Shown here one piece after another: positions 7,257-15,503 of a stretch of 46,520 nucleotides of DNA (position 1 is the first letter of the stretch; every line of letters starts with the position of its first letter). A program made the position numbers and the translations under genes. Source of the stretch: Pseudomonas reactans. GTDB lineage: Bacteria; Pseudomonadota; Gammaproteobacteria; Pseudomonadales; Pseudomonadaceae. Location: positions 1-46,520 of the forward strand of contig NZ_JACAPG010000029.1 of assembly GCF_013385825.1 (NCBI RefSeq). Reading direction: 5' to 3'. The notes under the pieces are model-generated. The model had not been told where the DNA came from. It made no database searches and saw nothing but the letters and a program-made list of their open reading frames with translations.

Positions 7257-8444
7257 ATGGCTGTGAAGATTCTCTGGTACCTCACCACCCCGGATGGCCC
7301 TTACCCGTGGGAACCCGAAGGCCGCTGGAAAACCGACTTTCAACACCTCAAGCAGCTCGCGGTCGCCAGCGATCGCCTCGGCTACTACGGCTCGCTGCTC
7401 GGCTCCAGCCCCAACGAAAGCCTTGCGGTTGCCGCCTCGCTGATCGACGCCACCCAACGCCTGCGCTTTTTGGTAGCGCAACACCCGGGCGAGCTGTCGC
7501 CGGCGGTCCTGGCCAAGTGGGCGCTGACGTTCGACCAGTTCTCCAACGGTCGCCTGCTGTTCAACGTGGTCAACGGCAATGACGCCGGCCTCGCCACCCT
7601 CGGCGTGCATTATCCCCATGACGAGCGTTATGCATTCAGCCTCGAATACTGGCGAGCGTTCCAGGGCTTCTATGCGGGTGATACGCGGGGCTATGACGGT
7701 GATTACGTCAAGCTCGCCCCTCGGACGCCGGGCGCCGCCAGCCATCCCTTGGGTGGCTGGCATCCGCCTTACCAGAAACCGGGTATCCCGCTCTGGGGCG
7801 CCGGCACCTCGGGGCCGGGCGTCGAGCATTCGGTACAACTGCTGGATGTGTACCTGAGTTTCGCCAACACACCGCCGAAACTCGGTGACAAGTTCCGCAA
7901 GGTGGCGGCCGAAGCCGCGAAGATCGGCCGCGAGCTGACCTTCGGCACCCGCCTGCAGATCATCGTGCGCGAGACCGAGGAAGAAGCCTGGGCCCACGCC
8001 GAAAAACTGCTGCAACGCACCTCGCTGCACACCGCGCGAAATGCGATTGAGCGCCAGTTGCCGCCCGGTGTGAGCTTCGAGGCGTTCCACAGTGACGACC
8101 CACAAACCCAGCGCAACGTCGAGACCATCCGCGCCGGGCGTTTGCCCTGCGCGCGTGAGCTGGAGATCTACCCCAACGTGTGGCTGGGCCCGAGCCTGTT
8201 CGGTTTCAACATCCTCGGCCCGGCGGCGGGCACCTACCTGGTGGGCAGCGCCGAACAAGTCGCCGAACGTATTCGCGAATATGAAGCCCAGGGCACCTCG
8301 GCCTTCATCCTCTCCGGTTTCCCGCTGATCGACGAAGCCCACCGCGTGGCAGACCTGCTGTTTCCACTGCTGGACCTGGACCACGGTTTTGAAGTACCGC
8401 GCCTGGGTGTCACGCAAACGACTGAACAGCGCGAAGAGGCTTGA
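7257..8444 (+). CDS. SsuD-like FMNH2-dependent monooxygenase (LLM class), copy 1
   Basis: A 395-residue bacterial-luciferase-like monooxygenase resembling alkanesulfonate monooxygenase SsuD, which cleaves C-S bonds with FMNH2 and O2. The FGTRLQIIVRETEEEAW block matches the SsuD segment with Arg226, but the His228 position is Gln. The C-terminal LSGFPLIDEAHR block replaces the Tyr and His of SsuD GYPHLEEA by Phe and Leu. The start at 7257 is chosen for AAGGA nine bases upstream; upstream in-frame ATGs at 7230 and 7248 lack this. The only Met is the initiator and there is one Cys. It is followed after three bases by the binding-protein gene. The altered pocket suggests a substrate other than simple alkanesulfonates. 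Confidence 0.85.
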   Translation: MAVKILWYLTTPDGPYPWEPEGRWKTDFQHLKQLAVASDRLGYYGSLLGSSPNESLAVAASLIDATQRLRFLVAQHPGELSPAVLAKWALTFDQFSNGRLLFNVVNGNDAGLATLGVHYPHDERYAFSLEYWRAFQGFYAGDTRGYDGDYVKLAPRTPGAASHPLGGWHPPYQKPGIPLWGAGTSGPGVEHSVQLLDVYLSFANTPPKLGDKFRKVAAEAAKIGRELTFGTRLQIIVRETEEEAWAHAEKLLQRTSLHTARNAIERQLPPGVSFEAFHSDDPQTQRNVETIRAGRLPCARELEIYPNVWLGPSLFGFNILGPAAGTYLVGSAEQVAERIREYEAQGTSAFILSGFPLIDEAHRVADLLFPLLDLDHGFEVPRLGVTQTTEQREEA

Positions 8445-8447
8445 TCG

Positions 8448-10004
8448 ATGAATGATGGATTTTCCCGCCGAGCGTTTCTCGGCCATAGCCTGGCCATTGG
8501 CGGCGGCTTGCTGCTCGCCGGTTGTGACAGCGGCGCAGCCTCCCAGAGCGCGGCGGTGCTCACCGGTAAACCGGTAGGCGGCGGCCGCCTGCGCGTCGGC
8601 ATTATCGACGGCGACCAGTCCGGCAACCTGGACGCGCATAAACCGGTGGGCGGCGGGATCATTCGCGGGTGGGCGCTATACAGCAAGTTCTGGGAATGGA
8701 ACACAGACGTCAGCACACGCCTGGCCCTGGCCGAGTTTGCCGAGCCGAATGCCGATGCCAGCGCCTGGACCATTCGCATCAAGCCGGGCCTGGAGTTCCA
8801 CCATGGCAAGACCATTGGTGCCGATGACATGCTGTTTTCGTTGCTGCGCCTCACCGATCCAAAACTGGCCTCGCCGTTTGCAGGGTTGGTCGGTGCCATC
8901 GACCGCAACGCGTTGCGCAAGCTGGATGAGCGCACCATCGAAATCCGTTTCAAGCAGGGCCAGAGTTTCTTTCCACTGGATGAAACCCTGATCAGCTTTG
9001 GCGGCATCGTGCCGACGGACTACGACCCGATCACCAACCCGGTGGGCGCCGGCCCCTACAAACTCAAACGTTTCGTGCCTGGCCAGCGCTCGCTGTACGA
9101 ACGTTTCGAGAACTATTACAAGCCCGGCCAACCTTACGCCGATGAGCTGGAAATCATCGAATTCAAGGACCAGGTGTCCCGCGTCGCCGCTTTGCGCGCC
9201 GGGCAGATCGATGTCGCCAGTGGCGTGCAGGCTGAGCACAGCGCATTGCTCAAGGCCGATTCGCGGTTGTCGTTGTGCGTATCGCCAAGCACCTCATTTA
9301 CCGGTTTTAACCTGAACCTGGCCAAGCCTCCATTTGATGATGTACGGGTGCGCCAGGCCTTTCGCCTACTTGCGGACCGACAGGAACTGGTGGACCGTGG
9401 CCTGAACGGCTTTGGTCGCGTCGCCAACGACCTGTATTCGCCCCATGACCCCACCTACAACCACGCAATCGCGCAACGCCCCTATGACCTGGAACAGGCG
9501 CGCTCGCTGCTGCGCCAGGCGGGGCAGGCGGATTTGCGTGTAGAACTGACCACCACGCCGGGGCCGGGTGTGAATGCCGCCTTGGTATTTGCCCAGCAAG
9601 CCAAAAAAGCCGGTGTGGACGTGCGTGTCACCCAGGTTGACGGCGCGGTCTTCAATGGTCCGCAACGCGAACAATGGCAACTGTCACCAGGCTCTACACC
9701 GGCCCGTGGCTTCCTGGCGTCGGCGCTGCACAACGACGCGCCGCTGGCGATCTACAACCGCAGCAATTTTCATGATCGGCGTTTCGACGACCTCTATCGC
9801 CAGGCCCTGGCCCAGCCCGATCTGGAACTGCGCAAAAGCTTGGTGCATGAAGCCCAGCAAATCCAGCACGAGCGTGGCGGCCTGTTGATCTGGGGCTTTA
9901 ACGATGTGCTGGACGCGGCGTCGGTGAAGGTCGGCGGCCTGACGCCGGAGCAGACCACCTTCGCTTCCTGGCGTTTTGACGAGTTGTGGTTGAACCATGT
10001 CTGA
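8448..10004 (+). CDS. Family 5 ABC binding protein, Tat-type lipoprotein, copy 1
   Basis: A 518-residue solute-binding protein of the peptide/nickel (DppA/OppA, SBP_bac_5) family. The N-terminus has a twin-arginine motif (SRRAFLG) followed by a lipobox ending LLAGC at Cys26, so it should be exported folded and anchored by lipid. The body has the family blocks GxxALYSKFWEW and VGAGPYKL. It has two Met and two Cys in total. It overlaps the permease gene downstream by eight bases. A paralog of the same length lies at 18217-19773. Ligand unknown; context says an organosulfur compound rather than a peptide. Confidence 0.88.
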   Translation: MNDGFSRRAFLGHSLAIGGGLLLAGCDSGAASQSAAVLTGKPVGGGRLRVGIIDGDQSGNLDAHKPVGGGIIRGWALYSKFWEWNTDVSTRLALAEFAEPNADASAWTIRIKPGLEFHHGKTIGADDMLFSLLRLTDPKLASPFAGLVGAIDRNALRKLDERTIEIRFKQGQSFFPLDETLISFGGIVPTDYDPITNPVGAGPYKLKRFVPGQRSLYERFENYYKPGQPYADELEIIEFKDQVSRVAALRAGQIDVASGVQAEHSALLKADSRLSLCVSPSTSFTGFNLNLAKPPFDDVRVRQAFRLLADRQELVDRGLNGFGRVANDLYSPHDPTYNHAIAQRPYDLEQARSLLRQAGQADLRVELTTTPGPGVNAALVFAQQAKKAGVDVRVTQVDGAVFNGPQREQWQLSPGSTPARGFLASALHNDAPLAIYNRSNFHDRRFDDLYRQALAQPDLELRKSLVHEAQQIQHERGGLLIWGFNDVLDAASVKVGGLTPEQTTFASWRFDELWLNHV

Positions 10005-11055
10005 GCCGTCCTGCAAGTCCCCGCGCACGCCTGCGTGGCTGTCGTGGTTTATCGGGCGCCTGGGTTATGGCCTGCTCACCGCCTGGGTGATCAGCCTGGT
10101 GGTGTTCATCGCTACCCAGGCGCTGCCCTCGGACCCGGCGCGGGTGATCCTCGGCCCGGATGCGCCGCTGGAAAGCATCCTCACACTCCAGCACCAGCTG
10201 GGCCTGGACCAGCCGATCCTCTGGCAATACCTGCGCTGGTTCGGCTCAGCCTTGAGCGGCGATCTCGGCGAGTCGCTGGATTCGAATGCGCCGGTCAGCG
10301 ATATCCTGTGGGGCCGATTTGGCTACACGCTGGTGTTGCTGACGGGGGTGATCCTGGTCGTGGTGCCCGCCGCACTGGCGCTCGGCGTTGGCTTGGCGCT
10401 GCGCCGGGACAGTCGACTGGACCGTTGGAGCCTGTCGCTGCTGATCTTTCTCAAGGCCACGCCAGGCTTTTTGTTGGCCATCGGCCTGGTGCTGCTGTTT
10501 TCCATGCCGCACATGGACTGGCTGCCCGCCGTGTCGATCCTCGACCCCGACCAGTCGCTGCTGCGCCAGCTCAAGTTCCTGGTGCTGCCGGTATTGGCCC
10601 TGAGCCTCACCGCGCTGCCATACCTCACGCGCATGGTGCGTGCTGCGATGATCGAAGCGCTCGATTCCGATTACGTGGTGGCGGCGCGCCTGCGCGGCAT
10701 TCCTTACCGGCGCATCGTGTGGGGCCACACCTTGCCCAACGCATTGGTCCCCGCGATCCAGGGCGTGGCGCTGACCCTGCGCACGCTGATCGGCGGCGCA
10801 GTACTGGCCGAGGTGATCTTCAGCTACCCCGGCATAGGCACGGCCCTCAACGCGGCAATCCAGATGCGCGACCTGCCGATGATCCAGGCGATTGTGCTGG
10901 TGATCACCCTGGCGGTGGTGCTGATCAACCTGTTGGCCGACCTGTTGACCGTGCTGCTCACGCCCAAGCTGCGCACGGCGCGCCGGGTCACGATGATTCA
11001 ACGCAACCGCCGGGGCATCACGCCGTGGTGGCGGCGTTCGCGAGGTGATGCATGA
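9997..11055 (+). CDS. ABC permease, DppB/OppB type
   Basis: A 352-residue inner-membrane permease with about six transmembrane segments and the binding-protein-dependent transport domain. The EAA-type loop (VVAARLRGIPYRRIVWGHTLPNAL) is cut short here: the recognisable core is RLRGIPYRRIVWGHTLPNAL at about residues 230-250. It pairs with the next gene to form the channel for the dipeptide-family importer. It overlaps its neighbours on both sides (8 and 4 bases), showing tight translational coupling in the operon. Confidence 0.9.
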   Translation: MSEPSCKSPRTPAWLSWFIGRLGYGLLTAWVISLVVFIATQALPSDPARVILGPDAPLESILTLQHQLGLDQPILWQYLRWFGSALSGDLGESLDSNAPVSDILWGRFGYTLVLLTGVILVVVPAALALGVGLALRRDSRLDRWSLSLLIFLKATPGFLLAIGLVLLFSMPHMDWLPAVSILDPDQSLLRQLKFLVLPVLALSLTALPYLTRMVRAAMIEALDSDYVVAARLRGIPYRRIVWGHTLPNALVPAIQGVALTLRTLIGGAVLAEVIFSYPGIGTALNAAIQMRDLPMIQAIVLVITLAVVLINLLADLLTVLLTPKLRTARRVTMIQRNRRGITPWWRRSRGDA

Positions 11056-11861
11056 ACGAGCCGCAAATCCGCAACGGTACACTGGTCACGGCGCTGGTGA
11101 TTGCGTTCGCGTTGCTTGGCCCCTGGCTGGCGCCCCATGGTTCGACCGATATGGTGGGGCCGGTGTATGGCGCACCTGCCGGGTCGGCGTGGCTGGGGTA
11201 TGACTTTTTGGGACATGACGTGCTGTCGCGCTTGCTCAACGGCGGCTTGTCGGTGCTGTGGATGTCGGTGGCGGCGGCGAGCATCGCGTTGGCCATCGGT
11301 AGCACGCTGGGCTTGCTGGCGGGGCTATCACGGCGGCGCCTGGACCAGTTGATCACGTGGTCGGCGGATGTGTCCCTGGCCTTTCCCGACCTGATTCTGG
11401 TGCTGTTGATCGTCTCGATGCTGGGCCGCGCGCCGTGGCTGATTGTGTTGACCGTGTCCATCGCCTTCATCCCGGGCGTGATCCGCCTGGCGCGCGCGAG
11501 TGCCGTGGCGGTGGCGGGGCAGGAGTTTGTCGAGGCGGCGCAGATGATGGGCTATTCGCGGCGCAGAATCCTGTTCAAGGAGATTCTGCCGAACATCCTC
11601 ACACCGCTGCTGGTGCACTTCGGCAATATGTTGACCTGGGGCGTGGGCATGCTCTCGGGCTTGAGCTTTCTTGGGTACGGCGTGGCGCCGCCCACGGCGG
11701 ACTGGGGCTTGATGATCAATGAAAACCAGGCCGGCTTGCTGGTGCAGCCGTGGGCGGTACTGGCCCCGGCGATACTGATCGGCGTGTTTGCCTACGGCAC
11801 CAATATCCTCGCCGAAGGCATCGGCCGGCGCAGTGCACGGATGGGAGACCAGCAGCCATGA
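11052..11861 (+). CDS. ABC permease, DppC/OppC type
   Basis: A 269-residue second permease of the importer, with six or so hydrophobic segments and the EAA-type motif EAAQMMGYSRRRILFKEILP followed by NIL. It starts within an ATGCATGA overlap with the preceding permease and overlaps the ATPase gene by ATGA. It is somewhat shorter than many DppC proteins at its N-terminus, but the core domain is complete. Confidence 0.9.
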   Translation: MNEPQIRNGTLVTALVIAFALLGPWLAPHGSTDMVGPVYGAPAGSAWLGYDFLGHDVLSRLLNGGLSVLWMSVAAASIALAIGSTLGLLAGLSRRRLDQLITWSADVSLAFPDLILVLLIVSMLGRAPWLIVLTVSIAFIPGVIRLARASAVAVAGQEFVEAAQMMGYSRRRILFKEILPNILTPLLVHFGNMLTWGVGMLSGLSFLGYGVAPPTADWGLMINENQAGLLVQPWAVLAPAILIGVFAYGTNILAEGIGRRSARMGDQQP

Positions 11862-13636
11862 ACGCGATAACGGAGATCGACACTGGGATCCTGCAGGTCC
11901 TTGACCTGCGTGTGGAGTTGCCGGGGCAGGTGGATGTGGTGTCGGGCATCTCGTTCAGCCTGCAGGCCGGTGAGATTCTTGGGCTGGTGGGGGAGTCGGG
12001 GTCGGGTAAAACCACCCTGGCGACCGCGTTGCTGGCCCATGCGCGTCGGGGTGCACGGATTGTCGACGGGCAGGTGCAGGTGGCTGGGCAGGCCTTGTTG
12101 AGCCTGGAGGGTGAGGCGTTGCGTCGTGCACGCGGCAGCCTGATCGGCTATGTAGCGCAGGACCCGGCGACGGCGTTGAACCCTGCGCTGCGCATCGGTC
12201 ACCTGCTGCGTGAAACCCTGGCGGTGCATCCCTCCGGGCTCGACCGTGCGGCGCAGCAACACCGTATCAGCGAGACCTTGCGTGACGTCGGTTTGCCGCA
12301 AGACCCTGAGTTCCTGCGCCGTTTCCCTCATCAATTGTCCGGCGGCCAGCAACAACGGGTGATGCTCGCGCTGGCCTTTGTGCTGCGCCCGCGCCTGATC
12401 GTACTGGATGAACCGACCACCGCCCTCGACGTCAGCACCCAGGCGCATATCCTCGCGACCCTGCGTCGACTGTGCAAAAGCCAGGGCGTGGCGGCGGTGT
12501 ATGTGTCCCATGACCTGGCGGTGATCAAGGACCTGGTAGACCGGGTGATGGTGATGTACGCCGGGCGCATTGTTGAAATGGCGTCGCGAGATAAGTTATT
12601 CAGTCGGCCATCCCATCCGTACACCCGTGGCTTGCTAGGGGCGATACCGGACGTGGCCGGGCGGCGTGAGTTGAAAGCGATTGCCGGGCATGCGCCGGCG
12701 CCGGGGCAGCGCCCGCCAGGGTGCAGTTTCGGGCCGCGTTGTGAGCGGTTCAGCGCAGCATGCCTGGCGCTGGAGCCGCAATTGCACGCATTGGACGTTG
12801 GCCATGAGGTGGCGTGTATCGCGCCCCACGATCAGCCGGTGCAAGCGATTGCGCTGGCGCCGATTGCGATTGCTTCGGCACAGATTGCACCCGCACTTTT
12901 AACGATCAGCGGCTTGAATGTCGCCTATGACCGCCAGGTTTTATTCGATATCACGCTGCAGGTGCAGCCGGGCGAGTGCCTGGCATTGGTCGGCGAGTCC
13001 GGTTCCGGCAAGACCAGCCTGGCGCGGGCGGTGGCAGGCCTTGGCGAAAACGCCGAAGGGGCGTTGAGTTACGCCGGTCGACCGCTGGCCCTGCAGTCTC
13101 GCCAGCGTGATGCGGGCTTGCGGCACCAGATTCAGTACATCTTCCAGAACCCGTATCGGGCCTTGAACCCACGGCAAACGGTGTACCAGACCCTGAGTGC
13201 GCCGTTGGAACACTTCTTCAAGGTCAAGGGCGCAGCTGCGCGACAGCGGGTTGAGGCGGTGCTTGAACGTGTGTCACTGCCGGCTTCAGTGGCCGATGTC
13301 TATCCCCATAGCCTGTCAGGCGGCGAGCGCCAGCGCGTAGCCATCGCCCGTGCGCTGTTGTGCGAGCCGAGGCTGTTGATCTGCGACGAGATCACCTCGG
13401 CGCTGGACGTTTCGGTGCAGGCCTCGATACTGGACCTGCTGCGCCAGTTGCAGCGCGAAGGGCTGACGCTGCTGTTTGTCACCCATGACCTCGGCGTAGT
13501 GCGTGCGATTGCAGACCGGGTACTGGTGTTGAAGACGGGTAGGGTGGTGGAGCAAGGCGTGGTTGATGAGGTGCTGGATAGGCCGCAGGCGGCATATACG
13601 CGGGCGTTGCTGGAGCATTCGCCGTCATTGGGGTGA
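11858..13636 (+). CDS. Double-domain ABC ATPase, DppD-DppF fusion type
   Basis: A 592-residue protein with two ABC ATPase domains in tandem. Domain 1 has Walker A GESGSGKTT, signature LSGGQQQR and Walker B VLDEPTTALD. Domain 2 has GESGSGKTS, LSGGERQR and LLICDEITSALD. Between them is the oligopeptide-type C-terminal extension with four Cys (CSFGPRC, then two more), the pattern that can hold an iron-sulfur cluster in DppD proteins. The ATG at 11858 overlaps the permease stop; a longer in-frame reading only runs through the permease. It completes the importer; both 518-residue lipoproteins could feed it. Last gene of the plus operon, followed by a hairpin. Confidence 0.92.
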   Translation: MNAITEIDTGILQVLDLRVELPGQVDVVSGISFSLQAGEILGLVGESGSGKTTLATALLAHARRGARIVDGQVQVAGQALLSLEGEALRRARGSLIGYVAQDPATALNPALRIGHLLRETLAVHPSGLDRAAQQHRISETLRDVGLPQDPEFLRRFPHQLSGGQQQRVMLALAFVLRPRLIVLDEPTTALDVSTQAHILATLRRLCKSQGVAAVYVSHDLAVIKDLVDRVMVMYAGRIVEMASRDKLFSRPSHPYTRGLLGAIPDVAGRRELKAIAGHAPAPGQRPPGCSFGPRCERFSAACLALEPQLHALDVGHEVACIAPHDQPVQAIALAPIAIASAQIAPALLTISGLNVAYDRQVLFDITLQVQPGECLALVGESGSGKTSLARAVAGLGENAEGALSYAGRPLALQSRQRDAGLRHQIQYIFQNPYRALNPRQTVYQTLSAPLEHFFKVKGAAARQRVEAVLERVSLPASVADVYPHSLSGGERQRVAIARALLCEPRLLICDEITSALDVSVQASILDLLRQLQREGLTLLFVTHDLGVVRAIADRVLVLKTGRVVEQGVVDEVLDRPQAAYTRALLEHSPSLG

Positions 13637-13639
13637 CGG

Positions 13640-13656
13640 GCACCGCTACGCGGTGC
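13640..13656. terminator. Hairpin after the plus-strand sulfur operon
   Basis: A perfect seven-base stem (GCACCGC, loop TAC, GCGGTGC) begins four bases after the ATPase stop codon. No T-run follows, so it may be an RNA-stabilising hairpin or a weak terminator. A partial REP (CCGGCTCCTACAGG) follows near 13670-13683. Confidence 0.45.
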
Positions 13657-13715
13657 GACGATTCGACAATCCGGCTCCTACAGGTTTGTGTCGCACACCT
13701 ATACACGCGATCCAC

Positions 13716-13741
13716 TGTAGGAGCCGGCTTGCCGGCGATGG
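13716..13741. repeat. REP unit, downstream side of the RAYT gene
   Basis: A single REP unit with the standard core, close to the 3' end of the RAYT gene. With the pair at 14309-14390 it brackets the transposase gene, the usual REPtron arrangement. Confidence 0.85.
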
Positions 13742-13753
13742 CGTCCTCTACCA

Positions 13754-14212
13754 TCACACCCATATCGCATCCCATAACGGGTAATCATGCACACGCCTCA
13801 CAAGGCCGGCCCGTATCGGGTTGGCAATGATATAGCGCGCAACAGCCTGCAAATCTTCCTCCCGCCTGATGGCGCGGTCATGAAAACCCTTTTGCCAGAA
13901 CCGACCTGATCGCCCCAGGCGTGCATTGATCGCGCGAGCACTACGGGACTTTGTCGCCAGCATCAATGCTGGCAGCGTGCTCTGTTTGAGCTCGATCAAC
14001 CAATGAAAATGATCCGGCATCACTACCCAGGCCAGCGAGTCGGCGAGGCCTTCGGTTTGCGCCTGGCGAAATTGATGCACTACCGAGCGGCCAACCTGCC
14101 AGTCGGCAAAGACGGGATCGCGGTGTTGAGTGACAGCGGTGAGCATGTAGATCTGGCCGCTTTCGGAGTAACGGCCAGTGCGTAATTGCTTGGCGTGGGG
14201 GCGTGTGGACAA
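13754..14212 (-). CDS. REP-associated tyrosine transposase (RAYT)
   Basis: A 152-residue protein of the TnpA_REP (Y1, HUH-type) family. The HUH motif is MPDHFHWL (about residues 65-72), and the candidate catalytic Tyr lies in the downstream ARYIIANPIRAGLV block. This family nicks REP sequences as single-stranded DNA and is thought to spread them. The gene is flanked by REP units on both sides, its normal setting. It sits at the meeting point of two convergent sulfur operons. The protein appears intact. Confidence 0.9.
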   Translation of the reverse strand: MSTRPHAKQLRTGRYSESGQIYMLTAVTQHRDPVFADWQVGRSVVHQFRQAQTEGLADSLAWVVMPDHFHWLIELKQSTLPALMLATKSRSARAINARLGRSGRFWQKGFHDRAIRREEDLQAVARYIIANPIRAGLVRRVHDYPLWDAIWV

Positions 14213-14308
14213 TCCTTGTCCTCCTGATAGGGATACAGGTAGGTAAGGCTAGTGCGGGGTTTGAAGTTGTGATGTGGGACTTTGGCTCCGGATGTGTCTG
14301 GGCGGGCG

Positions 14309-14390
14309 CTATCGCCGGCAAGCCGGCTCCTACAGTGGCCGGTGTTTATGTGTACGACACAAACCTGTAGGAGCCGGCTTGCCGGCGATG
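14309..14390. repeat. Inverted REP pair upstream of the RAYT gene
   Basis: Two REP units face each other (14309-14334 and 14366-14390) between the RAYT start and the end of the SsuD-like gene at 14404. Together with 13716-13741 they form the REP set of this REPtron. Confidence 0.9.
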
Positions 14391-14403
14391 GCGTCATACG
14401 CCC

Positions 14404-15489
14404 TTACGCAACCCTGGGCTGCCTGCGTCGTGCTTCTTCACGCACCGCCGGAATGATCCACCGCCCATAATCCACGGTGTCATACAGCGGGTCATACCCC
14501 CGGTTCAAAAACGTGGTCACGCCCAAATCCACGTAATCCAACAACGCCTGTGCCACCGTCTCCGGGGTGCCAACCAAGGCGGTGGTGTCGCCATAGGCGC
14601 CGACGGCCGTGGCGGTTGGCATCCACAGTGCACGATCGTGACGATCACCCCGTGCCGCCGCCGCGAGCAAACGTTCCGAACCGGTGCCCTTGATGCGCTT
14701 TTGCCACGGGCTGCCGGCTGCGAACTGCGGGTTGGCCTTGATCTGTGCGAGGATCTGTTCCGCACGCTGCCAGGCCAGTTCTTCGGTCGCGCCCAGGATC
14801 AAGCGCACCGACAAACTCACTCGTGGCGCTGTAACCCCCGCCGCCTGTGCCGCCGCCTTGAGCTTGGTAATCTGCTCCGCCACGCCATTCAACGGCTCGC
14901 CCCACAGCGCATACAAGTCCGCGTGTTTCACCGCGATCTGGTAGGCGATGTCCGATGAACCGCCAAACGAGATCGGGATGTGCGGCTGTTGCAGCGGCTT
15001 GACCGGCGAAAAGGCGCCCTTGATGTTGAAGTACTTGCCCTCGAAATCGAAGGGTTCCTCGGCGGTCCAGGTGCGTCGCACGATCTGCAGGTATTCATCA
15101 GTGCGTTGGTAGCGCTCGGTCTTGTCCAGCAGGAAGTCACCTTCCTGCGGCTCGGCGGTGATACCGGTGATCGCGTGCAGGCGAATACGCCCGCCGCCGG
15201 TGGTGTGGTCCAGCGTGGCGAAGGACCGCGCAGCGACGGTTGGCGCGGTGAGGCCCGGACGGTGGGCGATCATGAAGCCCAGCCGCTCGGTATGCGCCGC
15301 CGCGTAGGCGGCGATCTGCAAGCTGTCGGCGCTGCCGGGGCCGCTGGCGATGAGCACGCGGTCGAAGCCGGCATGTTCATGGGCGCGGGCGTGGTGACGG
15401 ATAAAGTCGAGGTCGAAATCCGGGCTGCGCACGCCACGGGTTTCGGACCACTGGCGGGGGAAAATCATGCCGACAAATTCAATGGACAT
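14404..15489 (-). CDS. SsuD-like FMNH2-dependent monooxygenase (LLM class), copy 3
   Basis: A 361-residue luciferase-like monooxygenase. The GGSSD block and the ADLYALWGEP block match SsuD closely. Positions corresponding to SsuD Arg226/His228 read VRLIL, so Arg is kept and His is lost; the C-terminal GYPHLEEA block is replaced by RGYDPLYD. Four Met and no Cys. Last gene of the minus-strand operon, 14 bases after the TonB receptor gene. Compared with copies 1 and 2 the active-site set differs, which suggests a third substrate. Function as a C-S cleaving monooxygenase is inferred from family and context. Confidence 0.82.
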   Translation of the reverse strand: MSIEFVGMIFPRQWSETRGVRSPDFDLDFIRHHARAHEHAGFDRVLIASGPGSADSLQIAAYAAAHTERLGFMIAHRPGLTAPTVAARSFATLDHTTGGGRIRLHAITGITAEPQEGDFLLDKTERYQRTDEYLQIVRRTWTAEEPFDFEGKYFNIKGAFSPVKPLQQPHIPISFGGSSDIAYQIAVKHADLYALWGEPLNGVAEQITKLKAAAQAAGVTAPRVSLSVRLILGATEELAWQRAEQILAQIKANPQFAAGSPWQKRIKGTGSERLLAAAARGDRHDRALWMPTATAVGAYGDTTALVGTPETVAQALLDYVDLGVTTFLNRGYDPLYDTVDYGRWIIPAVREEARRRQPRVA

Positions 15490-15503
15490 ACGGTGCTCCT
15501 GGA

